41,734 nucleotides of DNA from Lysobacterales bacterium (lineage in GTDB: Bacteria > Pseudomonadota > Gammaproteobacteria > Xanthomonadales > S139-57). A model generated the notes under the pieces. It had not been told where the DNA came from. It saw nothing but the letters and a program-made list of their open reading frames with translations, and did no database searches. How positions within the stretch are numbered: the stretch's first letter is position 1; the number at the start of each line of letters is the position of its first letter. Positions 26,581-36,336 of this stretch are shown here, piece by piece. The stretch lies in NCBI GenBank assembly GCA_015485125.1, contig WFUE01000203.1, positions 1 through 41,734 on the forward strand. The letters are read 5' to 3'. The position numbers and the translations under genes were made by a program.

Positions 26581-26587
26581 GGCGGCA

Positions 26588-27169
26588 TCAGCTCCGCACC
26601 AGACCGGTAAAGCCCATGAAGGCCAGGGCCATGAAGCCGGCGGTGATCAGCGCGATGGGCGCGCCCTGGAAGGTTTCCGGCACATCGGCGGCTTGCAGGC
26701 GGGCGCGGATGCCGGCAAAGAGCACCAGCACCAGGCCAAAGCCCAGCGAGGCGCCGAAGCCGTAGAGAGCGGATTCCATCAGCCCGTGGGATTGCTGGGT
26801 GTTGAGCAGGGCCACGCCCAGCACGATGCAGTTGGTGGTGATCAGCGGCAGGAAGATGCCCAAAGTCTGGTAGAGCAGCGGGCTGGCCTTGCGCATGACC
26901 ATCTCGGTGAATTGCACCACTACGGCGATGACCAGAATGAAGCTCAGGGTACGCAGGTATTCCAGCCCGAAGGGCTGCAACAGCCAGCGCCAGACCAGAT
27001 AACTGGCCACCGAGGAAAGTGTGAGTACGAAGCTGGTGGCCAGCACCATGCCGAAGGCGGAATCTTCCTTGGCCGAAACCCCCATGAACGGGCACAGGCC
27101 CAGGAACTTCACCAGCACGAAGTTGTTGACCAGTACCGTGGAGACCAGGATGAGGAAGAATTCACTCAT
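26588..27169 (-). CDS. rsxA: Electron transport complex subunit A (Rsx/Rnf)
   Basis: 193 aa, '[18 protein letters not shown]', '[17 protein letters not shown]', '[13 protein letters not shown]'. Confidence 0.96.
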   Translation of the reverse strand: MSEFFLILVSTVLVNNFVLVKFLGLCPFMGVSAKEDSAFGMVLATSFVLTLSSVASYLVWRWLLQPFGLEYLRTLSFILVIAVVVQFTEMVMRKASPLLYQTLGIFLPLITTNCIVLGVALLNTQQSHGLMESALYGFGASLGFGLVLVLFAGIRARLQAADVPETFQGAPIALITAGFMALAFMGFTGLVRS

Positions 27170-27175
27170 GATGCC

Positions 27176-29218
27176 CTACTTCACCCGCATGCCCGGTTGT
27201 GCGCCGCTGTCGGGGGCGAGCAGGTAGATGCCTTTTCCGTCACCGGCGGCCAGTACCATGCCTTCGGAAAGACCGAAGCGCATCTTGCGCGGCTTGAGAT
27301 TAGCCACCATTACGGTCAGCCGCCCTTGCAGTTCTTCCGGGCGGTAGGCGGCCTTGATGCCGGCGAAGACCTGGCGGGTTTCATCACCCAGGTCCAGCTC
27401 CAGCCGCAGCAGCTTGTCGGCTCCTTCCACCGCTTCGGCCTTGGCAATACGGGCCACGCGCAGATCCACCTTGAGAAAGTCGTCGATGGTGATTTCGGCG
27501 CTTTCGTCGGTTGAATCCGTGGCCTTGGCCGCCTTGCCTGAGGTTTTTTCTTCGGTTTTTTTCGCCGCCGGCTGGCTGTCGCCCTTGCTGGCTTCCACCA
27601 TGGCCGCCACCCGCTCCGGGTCGACCCGGAACATCAGCGGCTTGAATTTTTCAATGGGCTGGCCCAGCAGCGGCTGGTGCAGGTCATCCCAGACAAGCGA
27701 TGTACCGCCAAGAAAGGCCTCGGCCTTGGCCACGGTGGCGGGAATCACCGGCTTGAGCATCACCGCCAGCTGACGGAACAGGTTGATGCCCATGGAGCAG
27801 ACGGCCAGTACTTCCGCCTCGCGGCCGGCCTCCTTGGCCATTTGCCAGGGCTTGTGCTCGTCGATATAGCGGTTGGCCTCGTCGGCCAGGGCCATGATGC
27901 GGCGGCAGGCGCGGTTGAAATCCCGCTGTTCGAAGGCTTCGGCCACGGCTTCGGCGGCCTCGGCCTGCCGCTGAAACAGGGCTTCGTCGGCCAGGCTGTC
28001 GGCCAGCCGGCCCCCGTCCAGCTTGTGGATGAAGCCGGCGCAGCGGCTGGCGATGTTGACCCACTTGCCCACCAGATCGGCGTTGATTTTCTGGATGAAA
28101 TCGTCCAGGTTCAGGTCGATGTCGCTCAGGCCCGCGCCCAGCTTGCTGGCCAGGTAGTAGCGCAGGTAATCGGGGTTCAGATGTTCCAGATAGGTGCGCG
28201 CGGTGATGAAGCTGCCGCGGGATTTGGACATCTTCTGCCCGTTGACGGTGAGAAAACCGTGTACATGGATGGTGGTGGGCGTGCGGAAGCCGGCGCCACT
28301 GAGCGTGGCCGGCCAGAACAGGGCGTGGAAATAGGTGATGTCCTTGCCGATGAAATGCACCAGCTCGGCCTCGCTGCCGGGGGCCCAGTATGCGTCGAAG
28401 TCCAGCCCCTTTTCCTCGCAGAGCTTGCGGAAGGCGGCCATGTAGCCGATGGGCGCGTCCAGCCAGACATAGAAATACTTGCCGGGCTTGCCGGGAATCT
28501 CGAAGCCGAAGTAGGGCGCGTCGCGGGTGATGTCCCAGGGTTGCAGGCCGGCCTCGAACCATTCATCCAGCTTGTTGCTGACCTCCTCCTGCAAATGACC
28601 GGCGCGGGTCCATTCGCGCAGCATGGGCTCGAAATCCTGCAGGCGGAAGAAATCGTGCTCGGTTTCCTTCAGTACCGGCTTTTCGCCCGAGACCACGGAA
28701 TAGGGTTCCACCAGATCCGCCGGGCTGTAGGTACTGCCGCAGGCCTCGCAGGAATCACCATACTGGTCCTCGGCGCCGCACTTGGGGCAGCGGCCCTTGA
28801 TGAAGCGGTCGGGCAGAAACATCTGCTCCTTCGGGTCGTAGAGCTGGGTGATGGTGCGGCTTTCGATATGACCGGCTTCACGGTTGTTCAGGTAGATGGT
28901 TTCGGCCAGCTGGCGGTTTTCTTCCGAATGAGTGGTGTGAAAGCAGTCCAGGCCGATGTGGAAGCCGTCAAAATCGGCCTTGTGCGCGTGCCAGGTCTTT
29001 TCAATCAGCGCTTCCGGGCTGATGCCCTGCTTGCGGGCATTGAGCATGATGGGTGTGCCGTGGGCATCGTCGGCGCAGACATACCAGCATTCGTGCCCGC
29101 GCATTTTCTGGAAGCGTACCCAGATGTCCGTCTGGGTGTACTCCACCACATGGCCCATGTGCAGCGGGCCATTGGCGTAGGGCAGGGCGCTGGTGACCAG
29201 AATCTTTCGCTTTGCCAT
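27176..29218 (-). CDS. metG: Methionyl-tRNA synthetase
   Basis: [37 protein letters not shown]; '[10 protein letters not shown]'; C-terminal tRNA-binding domain '[34 protein letters not shown]'. Confidence 0.97.
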   Translation of the reverse strand: MAKRKILVTSALPYANGPLHMGHVVEYTQTDIWVRFQKMRGHECWYVCADDAHGTPIMLNARKQGISPEALIEKTWHAHKADFDGFHIGLDCFHTTHSEENRQLAETIYLNNREAGHIESRTITQLYDPKEQMFLPDRFIKGRCPKCGAEDQYGDSCEACGSTYSPADLVEPYSVVSGEKPVLKETEHDFFRLQDFEPMLREWTRAGHLQEEVSNKLDEWFEAGLQPWDITRDAPYFGFEIPGKPGKYFYVWLDAPIGYMAAFRKLCEEKGLDFDAYWAPGSEAELVHFIGKDITYFHALFWPATLSGAGFRTPTTIHVHGFLTVNGQKMSKSRGSFITARTYLEHLNPDYLRYYLASKLGAGLSDIDLNLDDFIQKINADLVGKWVNIASRCAGFIHKLDGGRLADSLADEALFQRQAEAAEAVAEAFEQRDFNRACRRIMALADEANRYIDEHKPWQMAKEAGREAEVLAVCSMGINLFRQLAVMLKPVIPATVAKAEAFLGGTSLVWDDLHQPLLGQPIEKFKPLMFRVDPERVAAMVEASKGDSQPAAKKTEEKTSGKAAKATDSTDESAEITIDDFLKVDLRVARIAKAEAVEGADKLLRLELDLGDETRQVFAGIKAAYRPEELQGRLTVMVANLKPRKMRFGLSEGMVLAAGDGKGIYLLAPDSGAQPGMRVK

Positions 29219-29338
29219 GTGGGGCTGTCCGATTGAGGGAAACGGCGTATTGTCGCAAAAAGCGCGGCGGAAAGCAGTAGCCCGCAGGGGCAAGGTCGCC
29301 AGGATCAGCGGCCTGCCCGCAGGCCGGCGGGAGGAGAG

Positions 29339-29776
29339 TCAGCGCTTGGCGTTGGCGAACAGGCGGGCCAGCGCCAGCTGGTTGCGGTTGGAGGCCTGGC
29401 GGAAGGTGGTGGACAGCAGTTCACGGGCCTTTTCGGTCTGGCCGGAGTGGTGCTCGATCAGCACTTCGGCGGCGGCCAGGTGGAATTCCGCATGGGCCTT
29501 GCGGGCGGCTTCCCATTCCGGCATCTTGCCGAACTTTTTCTTGCCGGGGCCATACAGCCACATGCCCAGTTCGCAGTGGCAATCCTGGGAGATGGTGGCC
29601 GTATCCAGCATCTGGTATTCGCCCACGCCATCCAGGGCCTTTTGCAGCCGGTCCTTCCAGGCATCATGGGCATCCAGCGCGCTGCGCAGGCTCAGCCCTT
29701 CCAGTTTTTCCTTTTGCGGAAGGTCGCTTACGGAAGCGTTGCCGCTCAGAAAGCGGCCCAACAGTTTCTTGAACAT
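29339..29776 (-). CDS. Stand-alone CZB (chemoreceptor zinc-binding) domain protein
   Basis: 145 aa; 'SLRSALDAHDAWKDRLQKAL', 'DCHCELGMWLYGPGKKKFGKMPEWEAARKAHAEFHLAAAEVL' matches the His/Cys pattern of CZB domains. Confidence 0.78.
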   Translation of the reverse strand: MFKKLLGRFLSGNASVSDLPQKEKLEGLSLRSALDAHDAWKDRLQKALDGVGEYQMLDTATISQDCHCELGMWLYGPGKKKFGKMPEWEAARKAHAEFHLAAAEVLIEHHSGQTEKARELLSTTFRQASNRNQLALARLFANAKR

Positions 29777-29959
29777 GGAACCCCCTCGATTCCCTGTAGA
29801 TTATGAACAATGGAGTGTTCGTCGGATAATGACGAATCGTCATAGTATACGCGATTCGCTGTTTTTTTGGACAGTTGTAAAGCGGTACTGGTTGACGGGG
29901 TTCGACAAGGCAAAAACCGCTGGCTACACTGTGCGCTTTTCCTGTCCCCCGAGTCTTTC

Positions 29960-31351
29960 ATGCACACTCCCGGTTTCTGGCGTGATGTGCGCCGTACATT
30001 CCTGTTGGCCCTGCCGGTGATTCTCGGGCAGGTGGCCACCATGGCCACCGGTTTTGTGGACACGGTCATGGCCGGGCGGCTGGGGCCGCTGGCGCTGGCT
30101 TCGGTGGCCATTGGTTCGGCCATCTGGTCGGCGGGCCTGCTGTTTCTGCTGGGGGTGTTGATGGCCGTTTCCGCCGCCGTCTCCCAGTTGCACGGGGCCG
30201 GAGAACTGCGCCGTATCGGCGCGCTGGTACGGCAGGCCTTCTGGCTGGCCGCCGCGCTGGCGGGCCTGTTCTGGCTGTATCTGAAAAGCGCCACGCCCAT
30301 CATTCACTGGCTGGGAGTGGATCCGGCCATTCATCCGCTGGCGGAAGGTTATCTGCAGGGCATCGCCTGGGGCACACCGGCACTGGCCGGGTTTTTCGTG
30401 CTGCGCTTTTTCTGCGAGGGCATGTCGGTGACCCGTGCCACTTTCTATTTCGGCATGGTGGCGTTGCTGGCGGATATTCCGGCCAACTATGTGTTCATGT
30501 ACGGCAAGCTGGGTCTGCCGGCCATGGGTGCGCCGGGTATCGGCATGGCCACGGCGGTGGTGGAGTGGATTCAGTTCGCCAGTATTCTGCTCTATGTACG
30601 CTTCCGGCCGGATCTGTATGCCACCGGCTTGCTGGGCTGGGCCAGGCCCCATTGGCGGGAGATTCGCCACTTGTTGCAGGTGGGCCTGCCCATCGGTTTC
30701 ATGGTGTTTTTCGAAGGCAGCCTGTTTGTGGTGGTGTCCCTGCTGATGGGCACGCTGGGGCCGGTGGTGGTGGCGGCCCATCAGGTGGCCATCAACTATT
30801 CCTCGCTGGTGTTCATGATTCCCATGGGCCTGGGCACGGCCCTCACGGTGCGGGTGGGCAATGCCGTGGGCCGGGGTGATGCCGATGGCGTGCGCCGGGC
30901 CGGCTGGGTGGGGCTGGTGCTGGTACTGGCCACCCAGATCGTTTCCGCCGCTATCATGCTGCTCTTTCCCGGCCAGATCGCCCGGGTCTACACCGCGGAT
31001 GAAACCGTGATCGCGCTGGTGGTGCAGCTGCTCTGGCTGGCGGCCATTTTCCAGTTGCCCGACGGGTTGCAGGTGGCCGCCGCCGGGGCCTTGCGCGGCC
31101 TGAAGGATACCCGCATCCCCATGCTGATCAACATTGTGGCCTACTGGGTGGTGGGCATGCCGCTGGCCTGGTGGCTGGGCTTTCACGCCGGCCTGGGCGC
31201 GCGCGGGCTGTGGATGGGGCTGATTGCCGGGCTGTCGGTGGCGGCGGTGCTGCTGACCTGGCGTTTCTGGCGCCTGACCGCCCATCTGCAACTCAAGCCG
31301 CCGGCCGGGGAGGCGGTGGCGAAGCAGGAGGCGCCTTTGCCGTCGCTGTGA
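29960..31351 (+). CDS. MATE family efflux transporter
   Basis: 12-TM-type protein; 'LALPVILGQVATMATGFVDTVMAGRLGPLALASVAIGSAIW', 'AAHQVAINYSSLVFMIPMGLGTALTVRVGNAVG'. Confidence 0.92.
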   Translation: MHTPGFWRDVRRTFLLALPVILGQVATMATGFVDTVMAGRLGPLALASVAIGSAIWSAGLLFLLGVLMAVSAAVSQLHGAGELRRIGALVRQAFWLAAALAGLFWLYLKSATPIIHWLGVDPAIHPLAEGYLQGIAWGTPALAGFFVLRFFCEGMSVTRATFYFGMVALLADIPANYVFMYGKLGLPAMGAPGIGMATAVVEWIQFASILLYVRFRPDLYATGLLGWARPHWREIRHLLQVGLPIGFMVFFEGSLFVVVSLLMGTLGPVVVAAHQVAINYSSLVFMIPMGLGTALTVRVGNAVGRGDADGVRRAGWVGLVLVLATQIVSAAIMLLFPGQIARVYTADETVIALVVQLLWLAAIFQLPDGLQVAAAGALRGLKDTRIPMLINIVAYWVVGMPLAWWLGFHAGLGARGLWMGLIAGLSVAAVLLTWRFWRLTAHLQLKPPAGEAVAKQEAPLPSL

Positions 31352-31360
31352 TGTGCCGGT

Positions 31361-33022
31361 TCAGGTGTCGAAGCTTTTCAGGTTCTGGTCCAGCTCGGTG
31401 GAAGCCTGGGCCAGTTTTTCGGTAATTTCATCCAGCTGCTTGAGGGCCTGGATTTTTTCCTCGCCCAGTTGGTGCAGCGCATCCACATTCCGGTTCATGT
31501 CCTGAATGCGCCGGGCGGCATCCTGAAAGCGATTCAGGGTTTCCTGAGCCAGGCGCACGGTTTCACCCACGCCGCCGGAGCCCTGCTCGATGCGTGATTC
31601 CACCTGGGCGGAAAGGCTGGCCAGTTGTTCGATATTGTCGGCATTCTGCGCCATGTGGGTGCAGGCTTCCTGCACGGAAGCGGCCACCTGGCTGATGGTC
31701 TGGTCGATTTCGCCCAGGCTGGCCTGGGTGCGCGAGGCCAGCTCCCGCACTTCATCGGCCACCACCGCAAAGCCGCGCCCGTGTTCGCCGGCGCGGGCCG
31801 CCTCGATGGCGGCGTTGAGTGCCAGCAGGTTGGTCTGTTCGGCGATAGAGGCTATCAGTGACAGTACACTGCGAATCTGCTCGGTTTGCCCGGCCATGTG
31901 TTGCAGATGCTGGTTGAGGCGGGTTTCAAAGGCCACGGCCTCCTTCATTTGCCGCGACATGTCCGCCACATTGGTCCGCGCCTGTTGCAGGGTTTGTTCG
32001 CTGCGGGTCATGTACTGTTCCACCCGCTCGAAATCCGCCGTGCTGGTCTGGATGATTTCATTGACGCGCAAGGCTTCATTGCGCACCGTGTGCATGCGTT
32101 CGGTATCCCGTTCGATGGTGTGATGGATGCCTTCATTGATGGCACGCATGCGCTCGGCCTGTTCCCGGTTCTGGCTGGCATTGTGCTTGGCCTGGGTCAT
32201 GGCTTCGCGGATGGAGGCCATGAAACGGTTGAGATTGCCGGCCATGGCCCCGGTTTCATCCCGGTTGTCGATATGAACCGTCTTGCGCAGGTCGTTGTGA
32301 TCGCGGGAAAAGACCTGGCTGATGTGCCGCACGGCCGCGGCGGACTGACGAATGACCATGACAATGTCGAAAATGGCGATCACCAGCGCCACCAGCCCCA
32401 AGGCGATGCTGCGCAGCACAATGGTTTGCGTGTCACTCTCCTGGCTGAACAACAGGGTGGCGATCTGGGTGCTGACCAGCAGGGCGATGATGCCCAGCAC
32501 CACGCCGATCAGGGAAAAGGCCATCTTGGCCACATGACTGAGGAAGGGCTGCCGGCTGGAAAGGGGCAGCGGGCGGGTCCAGTGTTCCAGCAGCAGGATG
32601 GATTTGACGAATACCGGCACATTGAACAGAAACACCAGCGGCACGGTAAGCATTTCGCCGACAAAAAAGGTTTCGCGGGTGACAAAATCCTGCCCACTGA
32701 CCGCCACCATGGGCCCCAGCAGGGTATAGAGCAGCTGGGCGATCATGAACCAGTAGGGGTAGCGGGCAATATGGCGGTAGACCGTCTCGCTGGCCTTGCG
32801 TTGCGCAATGGCCTGCTCGATGGCGCGCAGCTTCTGATGGAAGAAGACCAGCCAGAAGGCTGTCACCAGCCCGATATACAGCAGGGTTGGCCAGGCGAAA
32901 ATGACCTGGATGATCTGTTCCAGAGTATACAGATTCAGCAGGTATACCAGCGAAAACCAGGCCATGGGTGGAATCATGAAACCCAGCAATACCATCAGCA
33001 GCAGGCGGTTCTTGGTGGCCAT
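31361..33022 (-). CDS. Methyl-accepting chemotaxis protein with multi-TM N-terminus and no obvious periplasmic sensor domain
   Basis: C-terminal signalling hairpin '[57 protein letters not shown]'; about six hydrophobic segments in the first 240 aa. Start may be 33037. Confidence 0.92.
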   Translation of the reverse strand: MATKNRLLLMVLLGFMIPPMAWFSLVYLLNLYTLEQIIQVIFAWPTLLYIGLVTAFWLVFFHQKLRAIEQAIAQRKASETVYRHIARYPYWFMIAQLLYTLLGPMVAVSGQDFVTRETFFVGEMLTVPLVFLFNVPVFVKSILLLEHWTRPLPLSSRQPFLSHVAKMAFSLIGVVLGIIALLVSTQIATLLFSQESDTQTIVLRSIALGLVALVIAIFDIVMVIRQSAAAVRHISQVFSRDHNDLRKTVHIDNRDETGAMAGNLNRFMASIREAMTQAKHNASQNREQAERMRAINEGIHHTIERDTERMHTVRNEALRVNEIIQTSTADFERVEQYMTRSEQTLQQARTNVADMSRQMKEAVAFETRLNQHLQHMAGQTEQIRSVLSLIASIAEQTNLLALNAAIEAARAGEHGRGFAVVADEVRELASRTQASLGEIDQTISQVAASVQEACTHMAQNADNIEQLASLSAQVESRIEQGSGGVGETVRLAQETLNRFQDAARRIQDMNRNVDALHQLGEEKIQALKQLDEITEKLAQASTELDQNLKSFDT

Positions 33023-33233
33023 TGCAAGTCCTTGCATTTTCCGTGCATGGCGGATTATCGGCAGTTGGGGGTTGGACTTTAGTGCTGTTCGTAAAGGATA
33101 GTCGTCATAACCATGGCGGAGTAGAGGTTATTGCTTCCGTAGGAAAAATCTGATTCACACTGTCATACAGAAGGATGTGGCTAATCAATGATATCTGACA
33201 GCGATTGTTTATTCACGCACTAAGTTTCTGAGT

Positions 33234-33255
33234 ATCTATTTGAAATAAAATAGAT
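33234..33255. repeat. AT-rich inverted repeat in the intergenic region
   Basis: ATCTATTT-gaaata-AAATAGAT, perfect 8-bp arms. Confidence 0.5.
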
Positions 33256-33459
33256 TTAAGCTTTCGATTCTGTACGTAAAATAATCAGTTATTGACTGCT
33301 GAATTTGGTGGTATTTAAGTATTGATATAAATATAAATAAGTATACAGATACTGGTGCATTTTATGCCTTGACGTGGCATTGTTGTTTTTATTATTCTTC
33401 CCTCGCCGTATCTGGTGAGAACGGTGTTTTTAATAGTTATTTACAAGGAGTTTTTTGAT

Positions 33460-34299
33460 ATGTTGTTTAAGAAGTTTGCCCTAGTATGTTTTGGGTTGCT
33501 ATTGGGATTTTCCGCAAATTCAGCAGATTATGTAATGTGTGACTATTGTGCTGATGCAATTATGACGCAAAGAGCAGAATCAGCTTCAATGAATGCCAAT
33601 GCCGTGATTGTGGTCGACAGGCCGAGAAGCCGCTACTATAAGTACATTGTTACGCGCGAACTGGAGCCTGATGCAGTATATACGACTTTGCAAAGGGTTG
33701 GTTTGTCGCAGCAAGAAGAGCAGGAGACGCGGGCAGCGCTGGAGGTCTATCACAAATTAACACAGCTCGAGAAGGTGGATGTGGGGGCTTTGAATCTAGC
33801 GCCGGTTGGCCAGCAATATGCGGGTTCTGCGTTGAATTTTGCGGGCAGGCCCATTGCTATACGCTCACTGAACAATGCGGTGAGTCAATATGCTAGTCAG
33901 TCCATACTTGTGGGTGTTGCCAACCAGGTTACAGGAGTTGTCCTTGGCAAGTTCTTAAATGGTATTAAACAGAAAATCAAGGTGGACTTTCCCGATGGGT
34001 CTAGTTGGTCATTCGAGTTTACAGGTTTGTCCATATACTGGGAGGAAGGAGGGGCGCGTCTGGACTATAAAATAGATCCGGAATCCGGCCTGGATTCTCA
34101 AGGAAATCCAATTCCTTTTTCCAGTAATGATCTGAATGGGTTTTCTATTAGTGGGAACGGGCCTTTCTTGCAAGGCTATCGTGATCTGATCACGCGGTTT
34201 GGACGTACTATTTCTGGAGGAACGCAGCCTGAAGAATGCGTGGTTGTTGGTATTCGTTGCGATCGTAATGGGTGTATCTTTATTTACGAATGCCCCTAA
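33460..34299 (+). CDS. Hypothetical exported protein, orphan
   Basis: 279 aa from ATG 33460, preceded by AAGGAG; signal peptide MLFKKFALVCFGLLLGFSANSA; mature start DYVMCDYC and Cys-rich C-terminus CVVVGIRCDRNGCIFIYECP. No family recognised. Confidence 0.75.
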   Translation: MLFKKFALVCFGLLLGFSANSADYVMCDYCADAIMTQRAESASMNANAVIVVDRPRSRYYKYIVTRELEPDAVYTTLQRVGLSQQEEQETRAALEVYHKLTQLEKVDVGALNLAPVGQQYAGSALNFAGRPIAIRSLNNAVSQYASQSILVGVANQVTGVVLGKFLNGIKQKIKVDFPDGSSWSFEFTGLSIYWEEGGARLDYKIDPESGLDSQGNPIPFSSNDLNGFSISGNGPFLQGYRDLITRFGRTISGGTQPEECVVVGIRCDRNGCIFIYECP

Positions 34300-34320
34300 A
34301 TCCAGGCCCTATTCATTCAC

Positions 34321-34352
34321 AAACCAAGGTAGCGTGACTGCCTTGGTTTTTT
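34321..34352 (+). terminator. Intrinsic terminator downstream of the orphan gene
   Basis: aaaccaaggtagcgtgactgccttggttttttag. Confidence 0.7.
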
Positions 34353-34358
34353 AGTAAC

Positions 34359-35621
34359 TTATACCCTCGGCAATGCCCCCCAGCTGGTGGTATAGCTGGG
34401 GGAGCGGTGGTTCTGCTGCATGCCCCAGCCGTGGGTTTGAAAGCCTTCGCTGGCCAGGCGCAGGCTGCCCCGGCCGAAGCGCCGGTTGATGGCTTCCAGG
34501 GTGGCATGCAGGGTTTCCCGTTCGGTGTTGTTTGACGGGTTGGTGAACAAGTCACCCTGATGCAGCCCGGCCTCGCAGAGGTTCAGCAGCACACCGCATT
34601 TCTGGTAGGCGTGGCCCTTGCGGTAGATGTGGCGCAGGGCGCGTTGTGCCAGCCGGGTCAGCCGGGCCAGGTCCTGCGTGGGTTCGGGCAGTTCCACGGT
34701 GTGCTGGTTGCCGTAATAGGGTTCGGCCGCGTGCGGGCTGGTTCGCAGGAAGACGGTGATGGCGCCGGCCAGGCTGTGCTGGCCGCGCAGTTTTTCCCAG
34801 GCCAGGCGCACATGATGGGCCACGGCCTGCTCAATGGGCGCGCGGTCGCGCAGGCGCTGGCCGAAGGAGCGGGAGGAAAGAATCTGCTGCCGGGGTTGTG
34901 GCTGTTCTTCCAGCGGCAGGCAGGCCTCGCCGGCCAGTTCGCGGGCGGTGCGGGCCAGGCTGATGCTGTAGCGGGCTTGCAGCCAGGCCGGGTCGCGCTG
35001 GCGCAGATCCCAGGCGCTTTCGATGCCTTCCCGTGCCAGCCGGGGTGCCAGCTTGCGGCCCACGCCCCAGACTTCAGCCACCGGCATTCGGGGCAGGATG
35101 GCCGCCTGTACCGTGGCATCGCGCAGGTCGAATACGCCCTTGGCCCGGGGGACTTTCTTGGCCACCACATTGGCCAGCTTGGCCAGGGTCTTGCTGGGGC
35201 CGATGCCGATGGAGACGGGAATGCCGGTCCATTGCCGCACGGTCTGGCGGATCTGGCGGGCGTAGGTGTCCAGATGCAGGTGACGGAAGCCGTCCAGGCC
35301 GAGAAAGGCTTCGTCGATGGAGTAGATTTCCATCTCCGGCGAAAAATGCCCCAGCACCTGCATCACCCGGCGGGAAAGATCGCCGTAGAGGCTGAAATTG
35401 GCCGAGCAGACGACCACCCGATGCCGTTCCAGCGTCTCGCGCCACTGAAACAGCGGCGCGCCCATGGGAATGCCCAGAGCCTTGGCCTCGTTGGAGCGGG
35501 CGATGATGCAGCCGTCGTTGTTGGACAGCACCACCACCGGCCGCCGTTCAAGTGCCGGGCGGAACAGCCGCTCGCAGGAGGCGTAGAAATTGTTGCAGTC
35601 GGCCAGCGCGAAAATCGTCAT
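34359..35621 (-). CDS. umuC: Y-family DNA polymerase, UmuC-like
   Basis: 'FALADCNNFYASCERLFRPALERRPVVVLSNNDGCIIARSNEAKALGI', 'IYSIDEAFLGLDGF', C-terminal 'INRRFGRGSLRLASEGF'. Confidence 0.95.
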   Translation of the reverse strand: MTIFALADCNNFYASCERLFRPALERRPVVVLSNNDGCIIARSNEAKALGIPMGAPLFQWRETLERHRVVVCSANFSLYGDLSRRVMQVLGHFSPEMEIYSIDEAFLGLDGFRHLHLDTYARQIRQTVRQWTGIPVSIGIGPSKTLAKLANVVAKKVPRAKGVFDLRDATVQAAILPRMPVAEVWGVGRKLAPRLAREGIESAWDLRQRDPAWLQARYSISLARTARELAGEACLPLEEQPQPRQQILSSRSFGQRLRDRAPIEQAVAHHVRLAWEKLRGQHSLAGAITVFLRTSPHAAEPYYGNQHTVELPEPTQDLARLTRLAQRALRHIYRKGHAYQKCGVLLNLCEAGLHQGDLFTNPSNNTERETLHATLEAINRRFGRGSLRLASEGFQTHGWGMQQNHRSPSYTTSWGALPRV

Positions 35622-36211
35622 GATTCCGCCAGACTGTGGATGACATGGGCGACCACGCCCCAGATTTGCAATTCCTGCCCCTCGCGGATCTGGATGGGGG
35701 CATAATCGGGGTTTTCCGGTTGCAGCACCCAGCCTTGCCCGTCGCGCAACAGGCGCTTGACGGTCAGCTCGCCATCCACCACGGCGATGACCACCCGGCC
35801 CGGTTCGGGTTGCAGGGCGCGGTCCACCACCAGTATGTCGCCGGGGTGAATGCCTGCGCCGAGCATGGAATCGCCGGAGGCGCGCACCAGAAAGGTGGCT
35901 GCCGGGTGGCGGATCAGGTGGCGGTTGAGGTCCAGCGGGTCTTCCAGGTGATCATCCGCCGGTGAGGGAAAGCCGGCTGCCACCCGGCTGCCATACAAGG
36001 GTAGTGACAGGGGCTGGCCGGGCCAGGCGGGCCGGGGCAGAAGCTGCACTTCACCCTCTGCGGCGGGTTCGGGCGGCCAGTGTTCCAGCTGCTGGCGCAG
36101 GGCTGGCAGCAGGCTTTCCGGTACGCGGATGGTGCGGGTAGGTTCGCCGTAGCGCCCGCCCTTGGGCCGGCCCGCGCCGGGGCGGCGGCCACCGTGCTGT
36201 TTTTTGCTCAT
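35618..36211 (-). CDS. umuD: UmuD-like S24 family peptidase with basic N-terminal extension
   Basis: 'LIRHPAATFLVRASGDSMLGAGIHPGDILVVDRALQPEPGRVVIAVVDGELTVKRL' (Ser/Lys catalytic regions); N-terminus MSKKQHGGRRPGAGRPKGGRYGEPTRTIRVPESLLPAL. Overlaps umuC by 4 nt. Start may be upstream (36220 or 36253). Confidence 0.92.
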   Translation of the reverse strand: MSKKQHGGRRPGAGRPKGGRYGEPTRTIRVPESLLPALRQQLEHWPPEPAAEGEVQLLPRPAWPGQPLSLPLYGSRVAAGFPSPADDHLEDPLDLNRHLIRHPAATFLVRASGDSMLGAGIHPGDILVVDRALQPEPGRVVIAVVDGELTVKRLLRDGQGWVLQPENPDYAPIQIREGQELQIWGVVAHVIHSLAES

Positions 36212-36212
36212 G

Positions 36213-36251
36213 GCTAGCATTTGAATTCTGTTACAAAATTCAAATGCTAGC
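36213..36251. promoter_or_regulatory. 39-bp near-perfect palindrome abutting the umuD start, putative operator
   Basis: GCTAGCATTTGAATT-c-TGT-t-ACA-a-AATTCAAATGCTAGC: 18 of 19 positions per arm are complementary around a single central base. Confidence 0.75.
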
Positions 36252-36336
36252 ATGAAGCACCGGGTTTGTGCAGGGTATCGGGGAACCTATAGACTATGGT
36301 GCCATCCAAAACAGCACTTTCCGCAAGAGCCTGACC

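Noticed and set aside
36213-36251. Interpretation of the umuD palindrome as a transcription terminator
   Set aside because: It lies between divergent genes at the 5' end of umuD, is AT-rich in its inner half and is not followed by a U tract on either strand.
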